Shown here piece after piece: positions 1-11,300 of a stretch of 64,000 bases of DNA. The notes below the pieces were generated by a model, which was not told the origin of the DNA, did not search any database, and saw nothing but the letters and a program-made list of their open reading frames with translations. A program made the translations under genes and the position numbers. Source of the stretch: Fagopyrum homotropicum (Eukaryota > Streptophyta > Magnoliopsida > Caryophyllales > Polygonaceae); the NCBI GenBank assembly GCA_033239125.1, contig BSWB01000003.1:111186320-111250319 (forward strand), read 5' to 3'. Numbering within the stretch: position 1 is the first letter of the stretch; every line of letters starts with the position of its first letter.

Positions 1-1191
1 CAAAAGCTTTAAAACTCAAGTTAGGATGAAATATGGATACATTATCAAAATCAAAACGTCTTTTAGATGAATGTGCTTCTAAATCAATAGATCATTCTCA
101 AATCTTGCTTCATTCGTTCATAAGACTCTCATATACATATTCAAAGAGTAAAGAGTAAAGAAAACTCATGAATTGATCAAACTTCCATGTAAACATCATA
201 ACCTTCAAACATTATCAAAATCAATCATAAGAAACTTTAATTTAGATCACCAAGTCATATAGCATTCTCATGATCTTAAGGACTTTCAAGTAAGGTCTAG
301 AGTTCGGAAAGGGAAGGGAAATTATAAGGAATGTGGTGCATGAATCCGGGAAAGTGGATAACCAACTCTTCTCTTTTTCTCTTGCGGTTTCCACAACACT
401 TTCAACTTAGAGATTTGCTCTCTTCTTTTCACATAATTTTTCGACTTTACTTTTGGAGTTATGGACAGAGGTGCACAAAAACCGAAGCCTAGGAGATTGG
501 CGGTTCTCAATTTTTTCGAGATGCCTCAAACCCTTGATGCACATGCCATAATCCACTAGGAATATCGCTCAATCTGACTTTGGCAAGACACAAACACCCG
601 GCTATGTGAATGGTACCGAGTTACTCATCGTCATGTTTGACTTCCCCAAATCTATAAGTTCTTTCTATTCTTTGAATGCAAAATTTTGCTTTCATGGCCC
701 TCCCACATCAAATATGCCACATATCAACTCCTCCAAATTCCCGGATAGGTAAAGGAGGCCATTATTTCATTGAGGGGCTAAATGATCAAAGAAAGAAGAA
801 AGAAAATCGAATTGCCTTAATCATTTCAAAAAGAAGTATAAGAACTCATCATGTGATTTCAACCTTGATTTCTCAATATAATTTAGGTAACATTCTTCAA
901 ATTATGAAACTTGCAAAAGAGGAATAATTAACTCATTCAATTTCTTTTCAATTCACTATTTGTTTAAGCATGCGATTGTCATCAAAACTCAATTCACAAG
1001 TAGTGATTATCATAGAAGTCATCTCTATCCTTAGAAGCACAAAATTTTCAAAATTTTTCAATTTTTATGGGTTTTTCAAAAGCTTTTTCATGCAATGCGA
1101 TAATGAAACGTGTAACAATAGAATGAAGCATGCAAGGTGTCCTCGATAAAAGCATACAAAGTGAGTAAGAGTTATTACAAACGATTAGTCA
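1..1191 (-). other. 3' noncoding region of element C
   Basis: There is no convincing ORF here. It is AT-rich sequence lying 3' of the post-pol ORF on the element's sense strand. It aligns in segments with the 3' noncoding parts of A (14830-15055 and 24185-25302), B (15188-15844) and E (59412-60591), which identifies it as element-internal DNA. The 3' LTR must lie to the left of the window. Confidence 0.7.
468..760 (-). repeat. Conserved noncoding 3' block (copy in C)
   Basis: This stretch is shared with 24417-24716 (A), 59858-60147 (E) and in part 15188-15430 (B). On the plus strand the best conserved pieces read gacagaggtgcac, ccgaagcctagga, tttggcaagacacaaacac, ccggctatgtgaatgg and cccggataggtaaa. 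No reading frame is conserved. Its retention among diverged elements suggests a cis-acting role, but that is inference. Confidence 0.65.
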
Positions 1192-1233
1192 CACCCCACC
1201 CCATACTTGGAACAAACATTGTCCCTAATGTTT
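1192..1233 (-). promoter_or_regulatory. Internal polypurine-like tract with hairpin (C)
   Basis: On the sense (minus) strand a hairpin with 7-bp arms AAACATT and AATGTTT and a loop containing GGGA is followed by a purine-rich run containing AAGTATGGGGTGGGG. The same module lies downstream of the post-pol ORF in A, B, D and E, and next to the 3' LTR in A, D and E. It may prime plus-strand DNA; the role is inferred. Confidence 0.55.
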
Positions 1234-1318
1234 AAAAAGAAAATAAAGAAAAGAAAGAAAGAAAAAGAACTCACAAGACGGTGGTGGAGCGGCTAAAGTG
1301 GTAGATCGTCCAAGGTCA

Positions 1319-2858
1319 TCACTGAGGTGGCGGTGGTGGTGGAAATGGGAAGAAACCGGGATCATAGTTCCGCCCAAACTGCTGGCGGTAAATGTCTCTC
1401 ATCATGCGGTCATGATCGGCGGCTTGTGCATCCCTAGCATCTGCACGGATCTCCAAGGCTTTGACCCTACTGGAAAGGTCGGTGGCCCACTCCGGCAGCT
1501 GCTCATACCATCCGGGTGGCTGGCTATACCATGCCGGTGCATGTGACGGTGCTGGTGCAGGTGGTGGCTGGGCATGCCAAGGTGGTGGAGCTCCCATCCA
1601 GTCCGGCTGCGTACTGTACCAAGAAGGAGGATCTGTCATCCATGTAGGTCTCTCGCTCACACTAGCACAGCGAGAGGAAGAGCTAGAAGCTCTAGCGGGA
1701 CGGGGAGAGTGTCTAGGAATGTCGGGAACTGCATCCGGCTGATCCGGAAAGGTACCAAAGTCATGCTCTCCTCCTCCACCCTCATACTCATCACCTCCTC
1801 TCATCTCCTCCTCCTCTACAACTGGTGGCTCAGGGGGGGACGTAGGGTGGTGCTACTAGTCTGTTCGCATGCATGGCAGCGAACGTCTCCTTCCAGTTAT
1901 GGCGTCCAGTCATAATGGAATACTCAGGAAGCCATGCAATCCCTCTACCTGTCCTACTCTCCCAAGGCATGGCAGCTGTAGGTGGACCTCTATGTCTAGG
2001 GAAGAGGATGCCTCTAGTCATGAGGCTCTGAAGTCCTAGAGGTCTAGCTGCAATGCGGGTGCACGCAGAGAAGTCTATCCCTAACTGCCTAGCAAGGTGG
2101 GTGACCATCCCACCGTATCCAATGTTGCCGGCCCTCTTGTTCTTTAGCTTGCTCATAGTAGAAGCTAAGAGGGTGGCACAGTCAGCTGGCCTACCGTACA
2201 ACATACAGTAAAGCAAAAACAACTCATCCGTCTTGATCTTCTGAGGTGTCTCCGTCCTAGGGAAGAGACACTCAGAAAGCACTCTATGGGCAATCTTCAA
2301 GGCTAGGTGATAGATCAACCTAGCCTTGGTATCAGCAGGTTGCCAACGGTCCTCGCTGGCGTATATCATAGCTATCTCCTCCCAGAAATCCTTGGCGTAC
2401 ACGCTACTAGGGAATCGACCATTGAAGGTCTCATGGAACCCAAAGAAGGCTCCAAAGTCTCTAATAGAAAACTAATAGTTTCTCTCCATCAGCCGGAAAG
2501 AAACGGTCCTGTCAACGTGGCTATGCTCAAATGAGACCACGAACTCCCTAGTGATCTCCTCATATGCATCTTCTCGAATAGCGGAGAAGATGACCAATCC
2601 GGCTCTATCTAGTAGCCAAGTGAGATCCCCTACCACATGCAAAGGCTCTAACACCTCAAGTAGTAGATACCTAGGTCCTATGACAGCTCGCTTATGGATC
2701 CTCTCTAAAGCATCGAGGTAATCCTCATGGATAGTAGGGATCCTAAGGGAAGGTGGTGATAGTGGTGATGGGGGTAATGGGGGTGATGGGGGCTCAGCAG
2801 GTGGTGCTCTAGAAGAGGAAGAAGTATTGCCTTTCCTCTTTTTATTTCTCTGAGACAT
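1319..2858 (-). pseudogene. Broken post-pol ORF (Athila ORF-1 family), element C
   Basis: The start is taken as the ATG at 2858, whose Ser/Pro-rich beginning resembles the intact copy in A (25421-26812). Conserved stretches include FRLM, an ETPQKIK..ELF.LYCM segment, a cysteine-containing 'SACT' segment and a Pro-rich C-terminus (PFPPPPPP). The frame is broken by an in-frame TAG at about 2472-2474 and by a frameshift near a run of seven Gs at 1832-1838, after which the last 160 codons continue in another frame. I see no signal peptide or membrane segment. In Athila elements this position is often called env-like; I can only support membership of the Athila ORF-1 family. The G-run indel could be a sequencing error, but the TAG would remain. 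Confidence 0.7.
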
Positions 2859-3646
2859 TCTCCTTACGAGATCCATTTCTGTTAGAAACCACGGTTTATT
2901 CTTCAGGTTCCACGGACGTGGAATGCCCAAAGACCGTGATTCGTTACGCAAATTCTCAAAACTCAGCAGATTCACACCAAACTCAACAAGAAGCAGCCCT
3001 AGACTAATTTCAGTCCAATTCCAATCAGTTCTCCTAAAATTTCTAGCAAAAACGAAGCCGAATCGACAAAGAGAAAGAAGGAATGAAAAACCTAGGTTTT
3101 CGGATTATGAAATCCGAATTCTATCTTCTCCGGTGATTTGCCGCTCGAATCGTTGCTTGGATCTTGTAGGTGACGGAAATTGCTTCAACTTTGGTCAAAG
3201 AATCGTTAAAAAGATTAACGAACGAGAATTTGAGAGAGGGGGAAGGCAATCGGCGAAATAGGGGCGTGGAATTGGGATTTTTTTGTGTGTTTTGTGAAGA
3301 AACGTGGTTTTTATAGTGGCCGTAAAAATTTTTGAAAATCACGGTCTATCGGGGGTTTCCACGGCCGTGGTTTTGTACGGAACCGTGGTTTTGGTGATTT
3401 TTCAAAGGCTTTTAAAAATTACGGTCACTGTAGCTGTCACGGCCGTGGTTTTGGCCGTGGAACTCTCTGTAATGTGCCAAAGTCCAAGTTTCATCAATTT
3501 TCTTCAACCATTTCTTATCTTTTCCCTTTCCACTGATCCTACATCCAAAAACATGAACATACCGGAAGGTATCGAAGGCAAAACAAAACAAAAACGTCTA
3601 AACTACTCTAAGCTATGAATCAAAAACAAAAATGTAAATGCAATAC
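2859..3646 (-). other. Spacer between pol and post-pol ORF, element C
   Basis: This noncoding spacer carries two clusters of the family-C palindrome (core CCACGGCCGTGG or CCACGGACGTGG) at about 2888-2942 and 3336-3472. The first abuts the start of the post-pol ORF. I see no other gene. Confidence 0.6.
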
Positions 3647-3664
3647 CTTGGGTTGCCTCCCAAG
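3647..3664 (-). promoter_or_regulatory. Post-pol stem-loop (C), loop AGGCAA
   Basis: On the sense strand the arms CUUGGG and CCCAAG flank the loop AGGCAA, 41 bases downstream of the pol stop. The palindrome AAGCGCTT lies just upstream of the hairpin. Homologous hairpins with altered but still pairing stems occur at the same place in B and D. Confidence 0.6.
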
Positions 3665-3705
3665 AAGCGCTTTGTTTAAGGTCCGTAGCTAGACCATATT
3701 CGCAC

Positions 3706-6700
3706 TTATTCGAGTGCGGTGGGCACGAACTCTTCAGCTTGGAGTTCCGGTGTATACTTCTTGAGTCGTTGACCGTTCACCTTAAAGCTTCCGCCCTTTT
3801 CACCCCATACTTCAACTACACCATGGGGAAAAACACGTTTGATTAGAAAAGGTCCAGTCCAACGAGATTTAAGCTTACCTGGAAAGAGACGAAGCCTTGA
3901 ATTGAAGAGGAGAACTTGATCTCCTTCTTTGAGGTCCTTTGGGATGATATGCTTATCATGCCAACGCTTCGCTCTTTCTTTATAGATCTTGGTGTTTTCG
4001 TAGGCATTCAAGCGAAGTTCTTCAAGCTCATTGAGGTCCAAGAGACGCTTCTCTCCCGCTTCCTTCATGCTGAAGTTCAACCACTTTATTGCCCAATACG
4101 CCTTGTGCTCCAACTCTACCGGTAAGTGACAAGACTTCCCATACACAAGGTTGTATGGCGTTGTTCCGATGGGAGTCTTATATGCAGTCCGGTACGCCCA
4201 TAATGTGTCATCTAGCTTCAAAGACCAATCCTTCCTTGTCCTTGAAACCGTCTTCTCTAGGATTCCTTTAATCTCCCGGTTTGAGATCTCCACTTGTCCA
4301 CTAGTTTGTGGATGATAAGGGGTGGCGATCTTGTGAGTCACCCCATACTTAGCTAAAAGAGCTTCAAAGCGTCGGGCAATGAAGTGAGAACCTCCATCAC
4401 TAATGATAGTCCGTGGTGTCCCAAATCGTGGGAAGATGGTCTTGTTAAAGAACTTAACCACTACCATGGCATCATTGGTGGGAGAGGCAATTGCTTCGAC
4501 CCATCTCGAAACATAATCCACCGCTAAAAGTATGTATTGGTTTCCACAAGATGATGGGAAAGGTCCCATGAAGTCTACTCCCCAAACGTCAAAGATCTCC
4601 ACCTCTTGGATGTTGTTGAGAGGCATCTCATTCCTCTTGGATATATTCCCTGTTCTTTGACAAGCATCGCAGCAGGAAACAAAGGTTTGCACATCTTTAA
4701 ATAGAGTAGGCCAAAAGAATCCAGATTGCAATACCTTAGCGCTAGTCTTGTTCGAACTAGTGTGTCCTCCACAAGGTAGTGAATGACAATGACGGATGAC
4801 ACTTTGAATCTCATCTTCCGGCACACATCGCCAAATAATGCCGTCCGGACCTCTCTTAAAGAGGAGAGGTTCATTCCAAAAGTATTCCCGAACATCCTTA
4901 AAGAACTTCTTTCTTTGTGCATAGGATAATCCGGGTGGTAATTCCTGACAAACCAAATAGTTAACAAAATCAGCAAACCATGGTTCGTTACCTTTGATGA
5001 TCACGTCGATGCACTCCTCTATGATATGTAAATGCTCGTCCGGAAAGGAGTCATCTATAGGTAGATGGTCGTCCTCTAGATGTGTTAGACGACTCAAATG
5101 ATCCGCAACAGAATTTTCCGAACCCTTCTTGTCGCGGATCTCTAGATCGAATTCTGGTAGGAGAAGAATCCATCTAATTAGCCTTGGCTTCGCATCCTTC
5201 TTTGCAAGTAGATACCGGATTGTAAAATGATCTGTGTATACAATCACCTTTGCACCTACAAGATAAGAGCGAAATTTGTCAATTGCATATACAATTGCTA
5301 AGAATTCTTTTTCTGTAGTGGCGTAGTTGAGCTGCGCTTCATCTAGCGTCTTGCTAGCGTAGTAGATAGTGTGGGTTCGTCCTTCCTTTCTTTGCCCAAG
5401 AACAGCTCCTATAGCTACGTCACTTGCATCACACATAACCTCAAAAGGAAGATTCCAATCCGGAGGTTGGATAATCGGGACTGAGATTAGAGCTTCCCGA
5501 ATCATATTAAACGCATCTAAGCATTCCTGCGAGAAATCAAAAACTGCATCCTTCATCAATAGATTAGTAAGCGGCTTTGATATCTTAGAGAAATCCTTTA
5601 TGAAACGCCTATAAAATCCAGCATGTCCTAGAAAACTTCTTATCCCTTTCACCGAAGTTGGGGGAGGAAGCTTTTCTATTGTCTCTATCTTAGCTTTATC
5701 CACCTCAATCCCTCTACTAGAGATTAAGTGTCCTAATACAATGCCCTCTTTCACCATAAATTGACACTTCTCCCAATTAAGAACTAGGTTAGTGTCTTCA
5801 CACCTTTGTAACACAAGAGCAAGGTTAGAAAGACAATTGTCAAAAGAGGAACCATAAACAAAGAAGTCATCCATAAAAACCTCCATGATTTCCTCTATAT
5901 ATTTCGAGAAGATGGCCATCATGCACCTTTGAAAGGTGGCTGGGGCGTTGCAAAGCCCAAACGGCATCCTCCTATAGGCAAACGTACCCCACGGGCACGT
6001 GAACATGGTCTTCTCTTGATCATCCGGGTGTATCGGGATCTGAAAGAAACCACTATAACCGTCAAGATAGCAAAAGTGTGAATGTTGTGCTAACCTTTCA
6101 AGCATTTGATCGATGAAGGGTAGTGGGAAGTGATCCTTCCTCGTCGCGTTGTTTAGCTTGCGGTAGTCTATACACATCCGCCATCTTGTTACGGTACGTG
6201 TAGGAATGAGTTCATTGTTTTTGTTGGTGATGATCGTCATTCCTCCCTTCTTCGGAACCACCTGTACGGGACTCACCCACTTGCTATCGGAGATAGGGTA
6301 GATGATACCTGCATCGAGTAGTTTAAGAATTTCCTTCTTGACAACCTCCTTCATGGTCGGATTTAACCGCCTTTGAGGTTGTCGCGAAGTTCTAAAGTCC
6401 TCTTCCATTAAGATCTTATGCATGCATAGGGAAGGTTTGATTCCTACAAAATCCTCTATAGTATATCCTAAGGCTTTCCTATGTTTCTTAAGGACAACCA
6501 TAAGCTTACTATGTTCATCAATACTCAAATCAGAACTAACAATTACCGGAAAGGTAGAATTAGGTCCTAGAAATGCGTACCTTAGATGTGTAGGAAGTGG
6601 CTTCAATTCCATCACTATCGGAGTCTCTAATATCTCTTGAGGAGTATCCGATGTTTCCTTAGAAGTGTCTAAGGATGTAGAAGGTGTTGGAGAAGAATCA

Positions 6701-7719
6701 AGAGAAGTTGTGGAGGAAACACAATTTCCTTCAGATTCACCCAAAATTACGGCACCCGTGCCTTCTCCACGGCCGTGATTTTGGGCGTGGAAAGTAATTA
6801 CGGTGCCTCTGTTTTCTCCACGGCCGTGATTTTGGCCGTGTAACTTACTGGAATGCTCCACACTTGTGTTGGTGAATTCCACGGCCGTGGAATAGGTTGT
6901 CTGACCGTGGATTCGTACGTTTTCTGACTCATCGTGGAGTTTCTCGAACTCTTCTTCATACACTTCTTTTTGTTTCTCTAAGGCTTCAATTGCCTCATTG
7001 CACTCCTCTTCTTCCCCTATATCCATAATGCTCATAGAAAGAACTTTTTGCAAGGGATCTTTGAAGAGAATAGAACTTACCTCCTCTCTAGATAGCTCTT
7101 CGTCATGGATATTGAATATATCCTCATCGAAGGCTGGTTCCTTCACTAAAGTAGAAAGGATGAACTCTACCTTCTCTTCTCCTATGTCAAAGGCAAGTTT
7201 AGCATTCTTGCAATCGACTATACAGCCGGATACTGCAAGAAACGGTCTTTCGAGAATGATCGGGACCGGACTATCTGCAGGAATATCAAGCACAACAAAA
7301 TCTATAGGAACATAGAATTTACCAAGCTTGACCGGGACGTCTTCAACAATTCCGACGGGACGAGTTATGGATCGATCCGCCATGTACAACGTCATCTTTA
7401 CCGGGTTAGGATCGCCTAAACCGATCTTCCTGCATAAGGCAAGCGGAATGATGCTCACGCTTGCTCCCAAATCACATAATGCATTATATGTGACATCTCC
7501 CACTCCTATGGGAATACTAAATGACCCCGGATCTTTCAACTTAGAGGGCATCTTCTCCTTCATTGTCTTGATGAGATCCGATGAATCCGAAGTCATCTTG
7601 ACCTCTCCAAAATCCTCTAATTTTCTTTTGTTAGAGAGGATCTCCTTTAGGAACTTTCCATAAGCTGGCATACCTACAATTGCATCAGTGAAAGGTATAT
7701 TAATATGCAGTTTGCTCAT
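3706..7719 (-). CDS. pol: Athila-type Pol polyprotein: PR-RT-RNase H-integrase, element C
   Basis: This is a 1337-residue open frame, beginning at an internal Met near the gag C-terminus. The aspartic protease motif DLGAS is at residues 83-87. The RT has YRRMPFGLCNAPATFQ and the catalytic FMDD at 615-618. RNase H begins near residue 760 (CDASD, later TDH). The integrase has an HHCC zinc-binding domain at about 975-1020 and a DDE core: Asp in GVDFMGPF near 1046, Asp in ISDGG near 1105 and Glu in QVEISNRE near 1143. All key residues look present. The frame continues upstream into gag but is cut by a stop at 7879-7881. A linker of about 55 codons between PR and RT is built from family-C palindrome DNA. 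In the Athila family these enzymes process the polyprotein, copy the RNA and integrate the DNA. With gag truncated and no LTR here, the copy is probably inactive. Confidence 0.9.
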   Translation of the reverse strand: MSKLHINIPFTDAIVGMPAYGKFLKEILSNKRKLEDFGEVKMTSDSSDLIKTMKEKMPSKLKDPGSFSIPIGVGDVTYNALCDLGASVSIIPLALCRKIGLGDPNPVKMTLYMADRSITRPVGIVEDVPVKLGKFYVPIDFVVLDIPADSPVPIILERPFLAVSGCIVDCKNAKLAFDIGEEKVEFILSTLVKEPAFDEDIFNIHDEELSREEVSSILFKDPLQKVLSMSIMDIGEEEECNEAIEALEKQKEVYEEEFEKLHDESENVRIHGQTTYSTAVEFTNTSVEHSSKLHGQNHGRGENRGTVITFHAQNHGRGEGTGAVILGESEGNCVSSTTSLDSSPTPSTSLDTSKETSDTPQEILETPIVMELKPLPTHLRYAFLGPNSTFPVIVSSDLSIDEHSKLMVVLKKHRKALGYTIEDFVGIKPSLCMHKILMEEDFRTSRQPQRRLNPTMKEVVKKEILKLLDAGIIYPISDSKWVSPVQVVPKKGGMTIITNKNNELIPTRTVTRWRMCIDYRKLNNATRKDHFPLPFIDQMLERLAQHSHFCYLDGYSGFFQIPIHPDDQEKTMFTCPWGTFAYRRMPFGLCNAPATFQRCMMAIFSKYIEEIMEVFMDDFFVYGSSFDNCLSNLALVLQRCEDTNLVLNWEKCQFMVKEGIVLGHLISSRGIEVDKAKIETIEKLPPPTSVKGIRSFLGHAGFYRRFIKDFSKISKPLTNLLMKDAVFDFSQECLDAFNMIREALISVPIIQPPDWNLPFEVMCDASDVAIGAVLGQRKEGRTHTIYYASKTLDEAQLNYATTEKEFLAIVYAIDKFRSYLVGAKVIVYTDHFTIRYLLAKKDAKPRLIRWILLLPEFDLEIRDKKGSENSVADHLSRLTHLEDDHLPIDDSFPDEHLHIIEECIDVIIKGNEPWFADFVNYLVCQELPPGLSYAQRKKFFKDVREYFWNEPLLFKRGPDGIIWRCVPEDEIQSVIRHCHSLPCGGHTSSNKTSAKVLQSGFFWPTLFKDVQTFVSCCDACQRTGNISKRNEMPLNNIQEVEIFDVWGVDFMGPFPSSCGNQYILLAVDYVSRWVEAIASPTNDAMVVVKFFNKTIFPRFGTPRTIISDGGSHFIARRFEALLAKYGVTHKIATPYHPQTSGQVEISNREIKGILEKTVSRTRKDWSLKLDDTLWAYRTAYKTPIGTTPYNLVYGKSCHLPVELEHKAYWAIKWLNFSMKEAGEKRLLDLNELEELRLNAYENTKIYKERAKRWHDKHIIPKDLKEGDQVLLFNSRLRLFPGKLKSRWTGPFLIKRVFPHGVVEVWGEKGGSFKVNGQRLKKYTPELQAEEFVPTALE
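6746..6915. repeat. Family-C palindrome cluster inside pol
   Basis: At least five copies or half-copies of CCACGGCCGTGG (half-sites CCGTG and CACGG) are packed into the protease-RT linker. Other clusters of this family are at 2888-2942, 3336-3472 and, outside this element, in the LTR fragment at 35608-35645. The arms CCA and TGG are complementary around the core CGGCCG or CGGACG. Here the repeats are translated in frame into a variable linker rich in Asn, Gly, His and Arg. Confidence 0.75.
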
Positions 7720-8149
7720 GAGTTCAATAAACTTACCGAATTGTTTGTCTAGACGCGCTCTTGCTCTAGATTGCGGGAATGGTAGGGGAGGTTTATAAGC
7801 TGGAGAAGGAACGTAGACATCTTCGTTCTCCTTCCCCTTTTCTTTCTCCTTCTCAACGGGGACTTCTACAAACTTAGGTTACGGGTCGGTAGTTGTTACT
7901 CCGCTCCTAGTTGTGATTGCCATCACCCTTCCTTTTGGGTTGTCCTCCGTCTTTCCTGGAAGTTTTCCTTGATTCCTAGGAACTTCCTCCGCATGGCTAA
8001 ACATTTGGTTCTCTAAAACCTTTTGGGCTTTATCAACCTTAGTTATGTGATCATCAACCTTGATGATGCGAGTCTCCAATCCTTGAAGCTTGCCCAAAAT
8101 TGTCTCCAACATGGGATCGGGCTTCTCTTTCCCCGAAGTACTTCCACCA
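7720..8149 (-). pseudogene. gag: gag C-terminal remnant, element C
   Basis: This is in the same frame as pol. It encodes the basic linker between the gag domain and protease, including a PPLPFPQSRARARLD-type stretch and an AITTRSG motif that recur in A, A' and B. An in-frame TAA lies at 7879-7881. The capsid-like domain, the PBS and the 5' LTR are missing because sequence identity stops at 8150. Confidence 0.75.
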
Positions 8150-8182
8150 TTGATGAGATCCGATGAATCCGAACTCATCTTG
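8150..8182. other. Junction of elements C and A' with 33-bp filler
   Basis: These 33 bases repeat 7568-7600 with a single mismatch. On the left lies C gag; on the right, from 8179, lies the pol-3' flank of A'. A short copied insert at a breakpoint is typical of end joining with template slippage or of reverse-transcriptase template switching. Confidence 0.7.
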
Positions 8183-8196
8183 GGTTGCCTCCCAAG
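8179..8196 (-). promoter_or_regulatory. Post-pol stem-loop (A')
   Basis: The stem and loop are identical to the copy in C (arms CUUGGG and CCCAAG, loop AGGCAA on the sense strand). It is the last A'-derived feature before the junction filler, and its CTTG is the microhomology at the join. Confidence 0.55.
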
Positions 8197-8343
8197 AAGC
8201 GCTTTATTTAAGGTCGCTAGCTGGACCATACGGCGTCTCTATACGTAATGGGAGGTGCCCTCACCCCATACTTCACCTCCATCGTGGGGTAAAGTAAGTA
8301 AGTCTATCAAACGCTCCAACAAGTGTAAGTGCTCATCGGGGAA

Positions 8344-11300
8344 TCAATCGTCTATGGGTGGGTCGTCCTTCTCGCGTGAAGATGCAGGTAGCCGGCTGAG
8401 GTGATCCGCAACAGAATTTTCGGATCCCTTCTTATCGCGGATCTCTAAGTCAAACTCTTGAAGCAAGAGAATCCATCGAATAAGGCGTGGCTTGGCATCT
8501 TTCTTGGCAAGCAAGTAACGGATGGCTGCGTGGTCGGTGTAGACTATAACTTTCGCCCCCACTAAGTAAGAACGAAACTTCTCGAAAGCATATACAACCG
8601 CCAATAACTCCTTCTCGGTGGTAGCGTAGTTGCGCTGGGCTACATCTAGCGTCTTGCTAGCGTAGTAAATGGCGGTGGTCCGGCCATCCTTCTTCTATCC
8701 AAGCACCGCTCCTACGGCTACATCACTAGCATCACACATGATCTCAAAGGGAAAGGTCCAATCCGGAGGTTGGATAATGGGAGCGGAGATCAACGCTTCC
8801 TTAATCCTGTAAAATGCATCAAGACACTCCTGCGAAAACTCAAAAACAACATCTTTATTCAAGAGGTTAGTTAGAGGTTTAGAAATCTTAGAGAAGTCCT
8901 TGATGAATCTTCTGTAGAAACCTGCATGCCCGAGAAAACTCCTCACACCTTTAACAGAACAAGGGGGAGGGAGTTTCTCAATAGTCTCGATCTTAGCGCG
9001 ATCGACCTCAATACCTCGATTAGAAACGAGGTGTCCTAACACAATGTCTTCATTAACCATAAAATGACACTTCTCCCAGTTCAAAACAAGATTAGTGTCC
9101 TTACATCTTTGTAGCACTAGAGAAAGGTTAGATAGGCAATCATCAAAAGAGGAACCATATACTGAAAAATCATCCATAAATACCTCTATGATCTCCTCTA
9201 TATACTCGGAAAAGATAGCCATCATGCATCGCTAGAAGGTAGCGGGTGCATTGCATAATCCAAATGGCATCCTCCTATAAGCAAATGTCCCCCATGGACA
9301 AGTGAAAGTGGTCTTCTCCTGATCATTCGGACGGATATGAATCTGGAAGAATCCACTATAGCCGTCTAAATAGCAGAAGTGTGAATGTTGCGCCAACCGT
9401 TCGAGCATTTGATCAATGAAGGGAAGTGGAAAATGGTCCTTCCGAGTGGCCGTGTTCAACTTCCTATAATCAATGCAAACCCTCCAGCCCGTGACGGTCT
9501 TGGTTGGGATTAACTCGTTGTTCTTATTCGTCACAACGGTCATCCCTCCTTTCTTCGGAACTACATGCACTGGGCTAACCCATTTGTTGTCCGAGATAGG
9601 ATATATGATACCTGCATCCAACAACTTAAGAATTTCCTTCTTCACAACCTCTTTCATGATTGGATTTAACCGTCTTTGAGGTTCCCATGAAGTCTTATGA
9701 TCGTCCTCCATTAGAATTCTATGCATGCAGAAAGAAGGCTTAATGCCAATAAGATCATCTATAGTATAACCCAAAGCCTTTTGATGCTTTCTCAGGACAT
9801 GCATTAGTTTAGACAATTCAGATTCGGAGAGGGAAGCACTAACAATAACGGGATAAGTAGAATCCAGTTCAAGAAAGACATACCTCAAGTGATTTGGGAG
9901 TTGTTTAAGCTCCACAACTGGGTGTGATTTCTGAGGGGGATCCTGACTTCCTCCTTCCAATGGAGTAGATCCAGAAACTGGACTTTCGGAAGTCTCAGTT
10001 GAAGTCGTCTCGCCTTCGACCTCGGTCGAGGTGCAGAGGCGTTGACCGAGATGTTCTTCAGTCGCCTCGCCTGGTCCAGGAAGTGCCTCGGTCGAGGTAC
10101 TGTAACTGGAACCGAAACTGGAGATCTTCGTCTCCTGGATTAGCTTCTCTATTTTAGCTCCTGGATCTTCTTCCAGTGCCTTTAAGCTCCGTATATCTGC
10201 ATCACAAGAAGCATCTATACCTTCCTCCATTAAACTAAAACTAATAACTTTCTCAAGTGGATCTTTAATAAGGATAGAGCTCACCAATTCTCTTGATTCT
10301 TCTTCATCATAGATGTTGAAGATATCATCTCCTAGCTGCTCTCCCTTCATGGCCGCAAGTAATGCGAACTCCACTTCATCTCCGCCAATGTTGAATTTCA
10401 ACTTGGCGTTCTTACAATCCACGTTGCAACCCGAAGTTGCTAGAAATGGTCTCCCGAGAATGATAGGAACAGGATAATCTGCGGGAATATCAAGTACTAC
10501 AAAGTCTATAGGTAAATAGAAGTTACCTAACTTAACCGGAACGTCTTCCAAGATGCCCACGGGATAGGTAATGGAGCGGTCCGCCATGCATAACCTTATC
10601 TTAACCGGCTTGGGCTCTCTAAGTCCGATATTAACACATAGCTCCAGCGGAATGATGCTCACGTTGGCTCCTAGATCACATAAGGCTTCACAAGTGACAT
10701 TCCCAACTTGAATGGGAATGCAAAATGAGCCGGGATCTCTCAACTTAGGTGGCATATTCTCCTTCATGGTTTGTATGAGCTCCGAGGATTTAGATGTCAT
10801 CCTTACTTCACCAAAGTCTTCCAGTTTCCTCTTCCTTGATAAGATCTCTTTCAAGAACTTCCCATAGGCGGGCATCCCTAGAATAGCATCAAGGAAAGGA
10901 ATGTTAATGTGTAGTTTATTCATCAAGTCAAGGAACTTACCAAAGTGCTTGTCTAGATGTGCTATAGCCCTTGACTGGGGGAATGGAAGTGGTGGTTTAT
11001 ATGCAGGAGGTGGAATATAAACTTCTGTTTTCCCCTCCGCTTTCTGTGGCTCCACCTCGGTTGGCATCTCGGCCGAAGTGTTCTTCGACTGCACCTGGAC
11101 CGAGGTGGTCTTCGTCGGTACTGGCACCGACCGAGGCACTGGATCTGCTGTCTTCAGTCCACTCCTCGTCGTTATGGCCATAATCTGGCCCTTAGGGTTG
11201 CTTTCCGTCCTTGCTGGAAGCTTCCCTGGATCTCTTGGCGTTTCCTTCGCCCTACTAGCAAGTTGTTGTTCAAAGGCCTTTTGGGCCTTCGAAAATGAAG

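Larger units (their letters stand above)
1..8182 (-). mobile_element. Athila-type Ty3/gypsy element C, 5' part lost
   Basis: Reading on the minus strand, the order is gag remnant, protease, reverse transcriptase, RNase H, integrase, stem-loop, spacer, post-pol ORF, polypurine-like tract and 3' noncoding DNA. This is the order expected of Athila-type elements. No LTR is visible: the left end runs off the window and the right end is an abrupt junction at 8150-8182 with element A'. Its closest relative in the window is element E (57741-64000), judged from the integrase C-terminus. Confidence 0.85.

Noticed and set aside
1298..1915. Plus-strand frames opposite the element C post-pol ORF
   Set aside because: Shadows of a GC-rich, Pro-rich coding region on the minus strand; no family similarity.
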